A program made the translations under genes and the position numbers. Below, piece by piece: positions 25,721-33,458 of a DNA stretch of 64,000 nucleotides. Position 1 is the first letter of the stretch. Each line of letters begins with the position of its first letter. The stretch is from an uncultured Poribacteria bacterium (GTDB lineage: Bacteria; Poribacteria; WGA-4E; WGA-3G). The stretch spans positions 4,444,481-4,508,480 of the forward strand of contig OY282383.1 of NCBI GenBank assembly GCA_958295855.1, written 5' to 3'. Below the pieces are notes generated by a model. The model saw only the letters and a list, made by a program, of their open reading frames with translations. It searched no databases and was not told the DNA's origin.

Positions 25721-26777
25721 CATGACAATACCACTCCCGGTCTTTGAGTTCCAGAAACATCACACGCTGTCCGCAATTGTGGCATATCGGTGTCGTGGCT
25801 TCCCAACGCCCAATCGTTTCTACGCTCTTGCATCGTTTGTATGCTTGCCATCGTATCTTTTGCATGAACTCACCGAAGCCGAGGTCCGAGATTTTCTTCC
25901 CCCAAAGACGTTTCATGCCTTTGAGATTCAAGTCCTCAAAGAAACACACGTCAAACAGACAGACAAGGTGCAATGCCAGTTTCCAGTGATGATCTTCACG
26001 TTGACGAGTGATCTTGCGGTGTGTTCGGGCGTAGTGTTTGCGTGCGCGTTCTCGGTTCTTACTACCGCGCTTTTTTCGAGACAACGCTCTATTCGCTTTT
26101 GCCACCTTGGCAGCAGACTTTTTGTAGAATTGTGGCGATGGGTATTTCTTACCATCAGAACAAGTCAAGAAGGTTTTGAGACCGAAATCGAACCCAGCAG
26201 CCTGACCCATCTTCGGTTCGGGACTCAAACCTTCGTCATCGGTAACGATGGTGAGATACCAATCGCCCAGTGTGTCACGTTTGACCGTCACGCGTTTGAC
26301 GTTGCCTTCGAGGGGACGGTGCAGCCAAAAGCGATACCAACGCCCAGCAAGGCGTATTTTGGCAACAGGCACACGTCTTTTGTCACACAATTTTTCAGAG
26401 ATGGTTTCTATTTTCACCATCGAGCCATTAAACGTCATGGAGCGATATTTACGCCAACCTTTGAACTTGGGAGGACGCTTCGCCCGGCGTTCAAAGAAGT
26501 TGATGTAACCACGCTCAATGCGTTTCAGGCAATCCTGCAAAGCCCACGAGTAAGGTTTCTTCCAGGGCGCGTATTTCGGAAGACGTTTCAACTTCGTCAG
26601 GTGCTTGGCGAGGCGATAGTAATTCGCGCGTTTGTAACCTTCAGACTTTCCGTAGATACGGTAGTGCCTACGGGACAGAGCAATGAAGTGGTTATGCACC
26701 TGACTGATGAGACGCGTGTTAGACATCAAATGCCTATTACGCTTATGAGATTGTATTTTGTATTTAAAGGTTCGCAT
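25605..26777 (-). CDS. tnpB: RNA-guided transposon endonuclease TnpB
   Basis: A protein of 390 residues starting at MRTFKYKIQSHKRN, 7 nt after a GGAG site (an ATG 30 nt earlier is also possible). The RuvC catalytic residues are intact: Asp in GFDFGLKT, Glu in FFEDLNLKG, and Asp in HDRDVNAAINIL. A four-cysteine zinc ribbon (CHNC...CHVC) lies between the last two. The family cleaves DNA at sites matching its omega-RNA guide, next to a transposon-adjacent motif, and helps its element persist. The gene appears full length and uninterrupted. Confidence 0.92.
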   Translation of the reverse strand: MRTFKYKIQSHKRNRHLMSNTRLISQVHNHFIALSRRHYRIYGKSEGYKRANYYRLAKHLTKLKRLPKYAPWKKPYSWALQDCLKRIERGYINFFERRAKRPPKFKGWRKYRSMTFNGSMVKIETISEKLCDKRRVPVAKIRLAGRWYRFWLHRPLEGNVKRVTVKRDTLGDWYLTIVTDDEGLSPEPKMGQAAGFDFGLKTFLTCSDGKKYPSPQFYKKSAAKVAKANRALSRKKRGSKNRERARKHYARTHRKITRQREDHHWKLALHLVCLFDVCFFEDLNLKGMKRLWGKKISDLGFGEFMQKIRWQAYKRCKSVETIGRWEATTPICHNCGQRVMFLELKDREWYCHVCKTLHDRDVNAAINILKVGISTFGGEGVRLASASNPC

Positions 26778-27378
26778 TGTTTTCTCCAGCATTGCTCCCG
26801 TTTGCATACGGCTGCGGTCTTACCGCGTCTTGCGACGCGGATGCAAATCTCTACCAACAATGCTGTGAGTATTATACACTATTTTGCAAAATTGTTATGT
26901 CACGTTGTTTACAACGTGGAATAACAATATGCAAATGAGAGGTATTCTTCACTATTTTCAAGCAGTTTACCACTATCAAAGATAGTGGTGACTGCCTGTG
27001 GTGAATACCTTTTTTGCGTTTTCTACATCCCACGCTGAAGCATGGGGTTTTGAAAACGGGGAGTTGATAAAATTAACAACGTATCACACATGATAATATA
27101 TCACATAAGCACGCTGTAAAGCAAGCAGAAAACTTGTAACACGCGGAGCGTTCAGTTAAAAAAGCTGTTGACATCTTGACAAAGAATTTGATAAACTAAG
27201 GAGGCTGAGGGAGAAATCTTAGTCACGCATTTTTGCGGCTAATAAGATACTACCCGCTTTGCGGGGTGAGTATCCTCTTCGCCCATAAGCGACGTGCATT
27301 CAATGCGTGACAATGCTCCCCGCCTCTGGGCAATAGCCCAGCTTTGCTGGGATATAGCCCATACCCACGAAAAACATT
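26778..27378. other. Intergenic region: tnpB leader, element end, palindromic repeats
   Basis: No gene is seen. From left to right: the tnpB leader, with a GCATCCGCGTCGC...GCGACGCGGATGC-like inverted repeat and TATAAT at about 26871-26876 on the minus strand; a nested palindrome at 26940-27010; the left-end hairpin; a plus-strand promoter at 27168-27197; and two palindromic elements (27246-27275 and 27333-27360) in the leader of the serine hydrolase gene. Confidence 0.65.
27168..27197 (+). promoter_or_regulatory. Probable promoter of the peptidoglycan-recycling cluster
   Basis: TTGACA, 18 bases, TAAACT on the plus strand, followed at once by AAGGAGG. The long leader to the ATG at 27379 contains palindromic elements that could form hairpins in the mRNA. 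Confidence 0.5.
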
Positions 27379-28485
27379 ATGAAAAAATCAATTTCAACAC
27401 TCATTGAAAGTAGCATAACCGAAAAGGTATTCCCCGGGGCTGCTGTCTATATTCTCAAAGATGAAAAAGTGCTTTACCACGAAGCGTTGGGATTCCGCAG
27501 TTTAAAGCCGAAAAGGTTACCGATGCAGCGTGATACCGTGTTCGATCTCGCCTCCCTCACCAAACCTATCGTCGTCGCAACGCTTTGCCTACAGTTGGCT
27601 GCGACAGGTGAACTCTCACTCAATACCCCCGCGCACACATATTTGCCTCAAATCAGAGATGGTATTTACCCCGCAATAGGGTATTTACCCTGCTTTGCAG
27701 GGCGAATACCTAAAAGGGGCGAATACCTTTTCCCAGATGTAACGCTCCTGCATCTGCTGACGCATACGTCAGGACTTCCGGCGTGGCTGCCCGTCTATTT
27801 ACGGGCGGCATCGCGAGCGGACGTAGTCCCGTACCTCGGTACAGTGCCGCTGGAATCCAGGCCGGGCCAAAAGGTAGTCTATAGTTGTTTGGGCTATATT
27901 CTGCTTGGCGAACTGCTTGCAAATATAACAAGTCAACCCCTTGACGCAGTAGCACACCACCGTATTTTCGCACCTTTGAATATGGAACAGACGCGGTTTA
28001 ACCCGCCGCCAGCATGGCGCGCGCGCTGTGCAGCAACGGAGGACTCAAATAGTTTTGAACGCCGGATGGTAAACTACCAAAGGTATGACTGGCGCGAGGG
28101 TGTGATTGTGGGGGAGGTTCACGATGAAAACGCACATTTCTTGGGCGGTGTTTCCGGCAACGCAGGGCTTTTTTCGACGACAACAGATTTGGGCAAATTC
28201 TGCAAGATGCTGATGGCCGGCGGAGGGAAGATATTGCGTCCGGAGAGCGTGGCGGCGATGTGCCAGGTCACTCCTGCAGTTGGGGAACGGCGCGCCATTG
28301 GATGGAGTGTGCCAGAAGATGACATGCTGTATCATACGGGGTTCACGGGTACTTCAATACGGATATGTTTAAGGAGAAAACTGGCGGCGATCCTGCTGAC
28401 AAATCGGGTGCATCCAGATGCACATCGGCAGGGGATTATCGCGTGCCGGAACAGGTTTCATGAGATTGTTTTTGGAAGAGCGTAA
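27379..28485 (+). CDS. Serine hydrolase of the beta-lactamase (class C / PBP-like) family
   Basis: A 368-residue serine hydrolase. The nucleophile motif is S59-LT-K62 (DLASLTKP), the second motif is VVYSCLGY (Tyr conserved), and the third is YHTGFTG (H-x-G form). There is no signal peptide, so it appears cytoplasmic. Residues 96-117 are encoded by palindromic repeat DNA at 27661-27727 that interrupts the otherwise typical run into VTLLHLLTHTSGLPAW. The frame is kept. It leads a cluster with NamZ-like and AnmK genes, so it may act on muropeptides or related D-amino acid compounds. It is not evidence of drug resistance. Confidence 0.85.
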   Translation: MKKSISTLIESSITEKVFPGAAVYILKDEKVLYHEALGFRSLKPKRLPMQRDTVFDLASLTKPIVVATLCLQLAATGELSLNTPAHTYLPQIRDGIYPAIGYLPCFAGRIPKRGEYLFPDVTLLHLLTHTSGLPAWLPVYLRAASRADVVPYLGTVPLESRPGQKVVYSCLGYILLGELLANITSQPLDAVAHHRIFAPLNMEQTRFNPPPAWRARCAATEDSNSFERRMVNYQRYDWREGVIVGEVHDENAHFLGGVSGNAGLFSTTTDLGKFCKMLMAGGGKILRPESVAAMCQVTPAVGERRAIGWSVPEDDMLYHTGFTGTSIRICLRRKLAAILLTNRVHPDAHRQGIIACRNRFHEIVFGRA

Positions 28486-28631
28486 TGCCCAGCTTCGCTG
28501 GGATATAGCCCAATAAGACCCAAACGACATCTGTGTCTCTGTGCAGAGGAAGGTTTGCCACTATTTTCAATAGTGGTTAAACTTGGATTGTAGAGCTGGT
28601 GTGCTTGACAACCCCACCGAAGGAATAAAAC
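28486..28631 (+). repeat. Palindromic repeats between serine hydrolase and namZ-like genes
   Basis: A GCCCAGCTTCGCTGGGATAT element directly follows the stop codon (28487-28513). A second hairpin, CCACTATTTTCAATAGTGG, lies near 28558-28578. A ribosome site (GAAGGAAT) precedes the next ATG. Confidence 0.65.
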
Positions 28632-29825
28632 ATGGTTGAATTAGGACTCACTGTCCTGCTGACAGAAAAGCGTGACTGGATTCGCGGCAAGTCCATCGGG
28701 TTGATTACCAATCACACAGGTGTTGACGCATCGTTACAGAGCAACTACCGCCTGTTGGCAGATGCCCCGGACTGTCAGCTTTCCGCGATTTTCACCCCGG
28801 AGCATGGACTCTGGGGTGCCGCACAGGACGGTACTCCCATTGCTTCAAGTGCCACAGAATTCGCAAAAGTATTTAGTCTGTATACATCATCAACGCAATC
28901 GGCTATAACCCAGCAAAGCTGGGATATCGCCCATTCGCCTTCGGCGAATCAACTCGAAGGGATAGATGTGCTTGTATACGATATGCAGGATGTTGGTGCG
29001 CGTTACTATACCTATATTTCCACGCTGCTATATGCGATGGAAGCTGCGGGCGACTGCGGCATCGAGGTCATCGTGGCGGATCGCCCAAATCCGATTGGGT
29101 GCACCGCCGTCGAAGGGCAGGTATTAGCACGTGGATTTGAATCGTTCGTCGGTGTGCATGCCCTCCCTGTGCGATATGCACTGACAATCGGGGAATTAGC
29201 ACAGTTGTTGACATCAGAACGAGGACTGCCAGTCTCGCTAAAAGTTGCATGGATGCGGGGCTATGCACGGGATAAATGGTATGATGAAACAGGCTTGCAG
29301 TGGGTACCGCCTTCCCCGAATATGCCAACGCTGACGACAGCAACGCTCTATCCTGGCATGTGTCTGTTTGAAGGCACAAACATGAGTGAAGGCCGTGGCA
29401 CCACGAAACCTTTTGAATACATCGGTGCACCTTGGTGTGATGGGGAAAGGTGGGCGCAGGCAATGAATGCACACAGGCTGCCCGGAGTTCGGTTCCGCCC
29501 GGTTGTTTTTACGCCTGCAAGGCTCGCTGACAGTACAAAGCACGCGAATCAGACATGCCGAGGCGTTGCTATCCACATCACCGACCGGGAACGCTTTCGC
29601 CCAATCGAAACAGCTATCCACATGTTAGCCTTTCTCATTCGCGAATATAAGGCACATTTCGCGTTTTTACCGGCGCATTTCGATAAGTTAGCTGGGAGCG
29701 ACTGGCTCCGCAACGCCCTGTTAGCAGACAAACCTTATGATACGATAAAGCAGCGATGGGAGGAAGGACTTCAGGCATGGTATGAGAGTACAACCCAGTA
29801 TCGGTATTATGAGTTATTTCGTTAA
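28632..29825 (+). CDS. NamZ-like exo-beta-N-acetylmuramidase (DUF1343 family)
   Basis: A 397-residue protein matching the DUF1343/NamZ family (GLITNHTGV, FTPEHGLWGAAQDG, YDMQDVGARYYTYIST, RPNPIG). Characterised members remove non-reducing-end MurNAc from peptidoglycan fragments. No signal peptide is present, unlike exported members, so it may act on imported muropeptides. Residues 86-107 are encoded by repeat DNA (28890-28950), comprising the element CCCAGCAAAGCTGGG and an ATTCGCCTTCGGCGAAT hairpin. They are inserted before the conserved LEGIDVLVYD. AnmK follows, consistent with MurNAc recycling. Confidence 0.88.
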   Translation: MVELGLTVLLTEKRDWIRGKSIGLITNHTGVDASLQSNYRLLADAPDCQLSAIFTPEHGLWGAAQDGTPIASSATEFAKVFSLYTSSTQSAITQQSWDIAHSPSANQLEGIDVLVYDMQDVGARYYTYISTLLYAMEAAGDCGIEVIVADRPNPIGCTAVEGQVLARGFESFVGVHALPVRYALTIGELAQLLTSERGLPVSLKVAWMRGYARDKWYDETGLQWVPPSPNMPTLTTATLYPGMCLFEGTNMSEGRGTTKPFEYIGAPWCDGERWAQAMNAHRLPGVRFRPVVFTPARLADSTKHANQTCRGVAIHITDRERFRPIETAIHMLAFLIREYKAHFAFLPAHFDKLAGSDWLRNALLADKPYDTIKQRWEEGLQAWYESTTQYRYYELFR

Positions 29826-30035
29826 TTGGGTTTCTGCTCCGATTTTTCCGTTGTCAAAATCGGGTTTCGTAATGAGTTGTAGCGTGTTCCCGCTAATTAA
29901 TGCATCAAAAACCTCTGACGAGAGCTACGAGGCGCGCTAATGCGCGCGTTTTTGGTATCTTGCCAATGGTATTTGCCCCTGCAAAGCAGGGGTTTCATAC
30001 CCATGCTGATTACTCCGCAAGGAATGACAAAAAAT
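29826..30035 (+). repeat. Mosaic repeat forming the leader of anmK
   Basis: This is a near copy of the 745-1090 repeat. It has an intact CCGATTTTTCCGTTGTCAAAATCGG hairpin (interrupted in the other copy), the CGAGAGCTACGAGGCGCGC segment with a GCGCGC hairpin and T run, a palindromic element (29968-30001), and GATTACTCCGCAAGGAATGA leading into the ATG. The last part supplies the ribosome site of anmK. Confidence 0.75.
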
Positions 30036-31250
30036 ATGAAAGCACTTGAAGAAACGTATGAACTCCTGAAAAGAGAAACGAAAACGCGCGTTATCGGTTT
30101 GATGTCGGGTACGTCAGCCGATGGAATTGACGCAGCAGTTGTAGAGATCGAAGGGCACGGAGTAGAAACGCGTGTCGCACTGCTCGCGTTCGAGACGTTC
30201 CCGTTCCCCCCTGGGGTGCGGGAGGCAATCCTTGCGCTCTGCCACCCAGAAACAGGACGTGTCGACGACTTATGTGAGATGAATTTCCACCTCGGACACC
30301 TGTTCGCTGAGGCAGTCAAGCACCTCCTCCAAAAGAACGATATGGATGCCAGAGACATCGCGCTCATCGGCTCCCACGGTCAAACCGTTCACCATCTGCC
30401 GGAGGGAAACCGTGGTAAGGCCGGGCTTAGCTGCCCTTCCACATTACAGATTGGCGAGCCTGCTGTCATTGCCCATGAAACAGGCATTCCGACTATCGCA
30501 GACTTCCGCGTGGCAGATGTTGCGGCAGGCGGACAGGGCGCGCCCTTAGTTTCGTATACGGACTATTTGCTTTTCCGTGACAGCCATGAGACGATAGGGC
30601 TTCTGAACATTGGCGGTATCGCGAATCTCACCGTGCTTCCTGCAAACGCCTCCCTGGATTCTGTTACCGCCGCCGATACAGGCCCCGGTAACATGGCAAT
30701 CGATGCAGTCGTTTCGGAGATAACTGGCGGCAGGGAACGGTATGATGCCGCCGGACAGCGCGCCGCCTTAGGGACCGCTTATCAGCCCCTCATCGACGAA
30801 TGGTTAAAACATTCCTTTTTTCAACTCGCCCCCCCGAAAACAACAGGCCGTGAGCTGTTCGGCAGTGCGTTTGTTGCCACAGCACTCGCAGAGTGCCGGA
30901 CGCACGGGCTGGATGACAACGCCTGCATCGCCACGCTGACAGAGTTGACGGTACAGTCAATCGCGCTGTTTATCCACCGGTTTGTCAACTGTAGGCGTAG
31001 GGTTCTCATAGACAGGCTTTATGTGAGTGGTGGCGGTGCACACAATCTGACGCTTATGAAACGGCTAAGCGAGGTATTGCCAGACACATCCGTTGCACCT
31101 ATTGACAGAACAGGCATGCGAGGCGACGCAAAAGAGGCGATCGCGTTCGCAATCCTCGCGAATGAGGCACTTCATGGGAATAGTGGCAATATTCCTACAG
31201 CGACAGGCGCGTCCGTGCGGAAAATTCTGGGGAAGTTTGTGTGGCCATGA
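30036..31250 (+). CDS. anmK: Anhydro-N-acetylmuramic acid kinase
   Basis: A 404-residue kinase that opens and phosphorylates 1,6-anhydro-MurNAc to MurNAc-6-phosphate in the cytoplasm. The N-terminal phosphate-binding motif is GLMSGTSADGIDAA. GSHGQTVHH, ADFRVADVAAGGQGAPLV and the DTGPGNMAID motif are also present. I start it at MKALEE (30036), 16 nt after AAGGAA; longer in-frame starts run back into the repeat. The product usually feeds MurQ, which is not in the window. Together with the NamZ-like gene it makes this a peptidoglycan-recycling cluster. Confidence 0.94.
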   Translation: MKALEETYELLKRETKTRVIGLMSGTSADGIDAAVVEIEGHGVETRVALLAFETFPFPPGVREAILALCHPETGRVDDLCEMNFHLGHLFAEAVKHLLQKNDMDARDIALIGSHGQTVHHLPEGNRGKAGLSCPSTLQIGEPAVIAHETGIPTIADFRVADVAAGGQGAPLVSYTDYLLFRDSHETIGLLNIGGIANLTVLPANASLDSVTAADTGPGNMAIDAVVSEITGGRERYDAAGQRAALGTAYQPLIDEWLKHSFFQLAPPKTTGRELFGSAFVATALAECRTHGLDDNACIATLTELTVQSIALFIHRFVNCRRRVLIDRLYVSGGGAHNLTLMKRLSEVLPDTSVAPIDRTGMRGDAKEAIAFAILANEALHGNSGNIPTATGASVRKILGKFVWP

Positions 31251-31334
31251 GGGCACAACGGTTGTGATGCCGAATTCACCTCTGCTTTGCAGGGGAAGAT
31301 ACCACCTACGCTTATTTAGAAGCGGTTTGAGGTG

Positions 31335-32003
31335 TTAGTTGCTTTCAGGCGGTGTCGGGCGAACAGGCTCTTCTTGCATAATCGCATCCTGCTTTTGATT
31401 CAGCTCGTGAAGTGTTTCAAGCTGCGCCTGTACTTTCTCGACGAATTCGAGGTTTTCTGCCTCGCTGCGTTCAAGAGACTCTTCAGGTGAAGGGAACATA
31501 TCTGAGAGCAGGTCTAGAAGTGCCTGACGTTCTGGCTTTATCTCTTCATGTGCCTTCCGGACTTTCTCCAGCCACTGAAGGAGGTCTTCGCCATACTGCG
31601 CGTCCTGTTGTTCAGAACCCTCGCGATGTGTATAATCCATTATACAGTAATGAGGCCCCCCTCGTTTATAATACACACCACAACGCTTACAAACATCAGG
31701 CTCCTCGGAGTCATCGAGCATATCCCACATCCTGATACCTAGACCTGCGATAGTCACAACACCGCCACCAACCAACAGTGCCTTTCCCCATACAGGGGAT
31801 GTCACACATGCACCGACGATAGCCACCCCTGTGCCAATAGCACCTACGTCGATGGCAGCCCTATCTTTCCAGTCGGGATACTTGTCTGCCTTCATTATTA
31901 TTACAAAGAAACATATCAATATAGTGAATGCATTCAGTGCCCTTAGTTTTCTTGGGTGATGACTCATTCTAATCATCCTATTTTTAAACTTTTCTTTAAA
32001 CAT
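31335..32003 (-). CDS. Hypothetical membrane protein with a Cys-rich motif
   Basis: A 222-residue protein I do not recognise. A basic N terminus leads to a membrane segment at about residues 22-40. Two glycine-rich hydrophobic stretches lie at about 53-88 (GAIGTGVAIVGAC, ALLVGGGVVTIAG). A CKRCG...HYC motif near residues 105-120 may bind a metal. The C-terminal half is rich in Glu and Gln and probably a coiled coil. AGGAGGAG precedes the ATG. A palindromic element (31277-31302) lies between its 3' end and anmK. Confidence 0.7.
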   Translation of the reverse strand: MFKEKFKNRMIRMSHHPRKLRALNAFTILICFFVIIMKADKYPDWKDRAAIDVGAIGTGVAIVGACVTSPVWGKALLVGGGVVTIAGLGIRMWDMLDDSEEPDVCKRCGVYYKRGGPHYCIMDYTHREGSEQQDAQYGEDLLQWLEKVRKAHEEIKPERQALLDLLSDMFPSPEESLERSEAENLEFVEKVQAQLETLHELNQKQDAIMQEEPVRPTPPESN

Positions 32004-32042
32004 ACGACTCCTCCTACTAAGTAGTCAGTTGACATGAAAAAA

Positions 32043-32124
32043 CCGCCAGGAAGGTTTGTCCCTGCTTTGCAGGCAATGTAGCTTCCCTGCAAGCAGGGCA
32101 ACTACATTGGAACCTTTCTGGGCT
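32043..32124. repeat. Large nested hairpin containing palindromic cores
   Basis: Outer arms CCAGGAAGGTT and AACCTTTCTGG enclose a second pair, AATGTAG and CTACATT, around CCCTGCAAGCAGGG. A further CCCTGCTTTGCAGG lies between the outer and inner left arms. It sits between two small minus-strand genes and could end transcription of the upstream one. Confidence 0.7.
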
Positions 32125-32143
32125 CATGCTTTACATTGCACCG

Positions 32144-32380
32144 CTACGAGGTGTCCCTACGGGTGGAAAATAGCAAAGACCGGCATTTCACAAATAGACA
32201 TGAAATACCGGACATGACAATGAATGTCACAAATGCTGTCAGGGCAATACTCATCACCCAAGAGAGCGGCGTGAACCTACCGTCGAAGTTGGAAACAAAC
32301 CTTGGTACCCACAGGATAGCACTGATCAGCAAGAAGATCGGCATCTCTTTTCTTGCTTTCGTAACCAGTTTTGAAAACAT
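32144..32380 (-). CDS. Small hypothetical membrane protein
   Basis: A 78-residue protein starting MFSKLVTKARKEMP, 8 nt after a GGAG site (a longer start at 32419 lacks a site). Two hydrophobic segments are visible, at about residues 15-28 and 42-64, with a basic tail. It lies between the PorV-like gene and a second hypothetical membrane protein, all on the minus strand. No family is recognised. Confidence 0.6.
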   Translation of the reverse strand: MFSKLVTKARKEMPIFLLISAILWVPRFVSNFDGRFTPLSWVMSIALTAFVTFIVMSGISCLFVKCRSLLFSTRRDTS

Positions 32381-32419
32381 AGTTTTTCTCCTTTCTTGTA
32401 ATGACTCATTTTTTATCAT

Positions 32420-33439
32420 TTAAAAGCGGACTCGGAGGGACATGCGATGGGAAGCACCTAACGCAGGGTGGTTGGCGAAGGCGTAGTCTAACGCGGCACC
32501 AGCACCGGTGACGAAGCGGAGGTGTAAACCTACGCCTGCTGTCACCTGTCGGCTCTGCACAATACCGTTGCGGGTATCCATCCCGATGCGCAAGGACAGC
32601 AGGTCGAAGAGGGTATATTCGGCACCTGCATGTAACTCTAGCCCGTGTTGGGTGTATGTATCCAGTGCGAGCGTGAGGGTGCTGTTGAAGATGGGGAGGG
32701 CGTGTGTGGTGGCAATGCCGATTTTGAGATGCGGCGGTATTGTTTCGGTGTGGGGGGCACTTCCTTCTGATTCTGGGGGTGTGTTCCAATAGCGTTTTGT
32801 TTTGAAAACATCGGCGACTTGGATGCCGAGGGTGTATCGGGGTGGGTTCGCGTCTTTGCCTGTTCTGGGATAGGTGATGAGTAGCCCTATGTCGGCACCG
32901 CCTCCGATGGCATTAGTATTTCTATATCCGCTCGTGTAGAGCAGTTTGAGTGTTCCGCCGACTCGCACTCTGACGATGCGCGGGTATGGCAGCTCCCATC
33001 CTGATGCGACTTTGAAGGCGTTATCTGTATTGTTAAATGTGCCTATCACTTTCGGCCGGTTTGTCGCTCCGACTGGGCGGCTGACGACGGGCAGGCTTGT
33101 GATGGGGATGTCATCTACTCCGACGCGCAGCCAACTGAAACCGATTGCCCCTTTGCGGCTCTGAATGGGATGGATATAACTGACGAAGTTGTAGGCTGCC
33201 AGTTGATTCATTCTGGCGTGCATAAAACTGAGTTCATTCCTGCGGAGTTGCCCTAATCCTGCGGGATTCCAGCTCATCGCGAAGGCATCGTCTGCGATTG
33301 CGGTGCCTGCGCCGCCCATTGCGAGGGTGCGCGCGCCACTCCCTAGCGTGAGGAAGTCTGCTGTGTACTTTGCTGTGGCTGGCATACAGAAGATGTTCAA
33401 GGATAGAATGAAGGTTATGCTGATGTGAATTTTGTTCAT
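32420..33439 (-). CDS. PorV/PorQ-family outer-membrane beta-barrel protein
   Basis: A 339-residue protein with a signal peptide (residues 1-23) followed by the family start FLTLGSGARTLAMGGAGTA and SWNPAGLG. The rest alternates as expected for an outer-membrane barrel of the FadL/PorV type and ends MSLRVRF, a barrel-end aromatic. In type IX secretion PorV carries cargo to the PorU sortase. Here the gene lies 19 bp downstream of a giant C25 peptidase, matching the porU-porV order in Bacteroidota. Other type IX components are not in the window. Confidence 0.85.
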   Translation of the reverse strand: MNKIHISITFILSLNIFCMPATAKYTADFLTLGSGARTLAMGGAGTAIADDAFAMSWNPAGLGQLRRNELSFMHARMNQLAAYNFVSYIHPIQSRKGAIGFSWLRVGVDDIPITSLPVVSRPVGATNRPKVIGTFNNTDNAFKVASGWELPYPRIVRVRVGGTLKLLYTSGYRNTNAIGGGADIGLLITYPRTGKDANPPRYTLGIQVADVFKTKRYWNTPPESEGSAPHTETIPPHLKIGIATTHALPIFNSTLTLALDTYTQHGLELHAGAEYTLFDLLSLRIGMDTRNGIVQSRQVTAGVGLHLRFVTGAGAALDYAFANHPALGASHRMSLRVRF

Positions 33440-33458
33440 AGCTTTGCAGGGGTATTGG

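Larger units (their letters stand above)
25530..27065 (-). mobile_element. IS200/IS605-group element carrying only tnpB
   Basis: A lone tnpB gene is bounded by related imperfect hairpins: CCCCCAGCTGAAGCAGTGGGG (loop included) near 25547 and CCCACGCTGAAGCATGGGG near 27025. Both resemble the subterminal hairpins at the ends of IS200/IS605 elements. No Y1 transposase (tnpA) is present, so any transposition would need TnpA from elsewhere. The exact ends and the target tetramer or pentamer cannot be fixed from one copy. Inside the left end, around 26940-27010, a nested palindrome (GGTATTC...GAATACC around CCACTATCAAAGATAGTGG) is also present. Confidence 0.75.

Noticed and set aside
25704..26924. 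A 406-codon open frame on the plus strand
   Set aside because: It lies antisense to the intact tnpB gene, has no recognisable domain, and is explained by codon bias of the real gene.
29880..29960. Hammerhead ribozyme or riboswitch in the mosaic leader
   Set aside because: CTGACGAGAGC resembles a hammerhead core, but the core bases are not conserved in the other two copies, and no GAAA strand pairs as required. No known riboswitch consensus matches.
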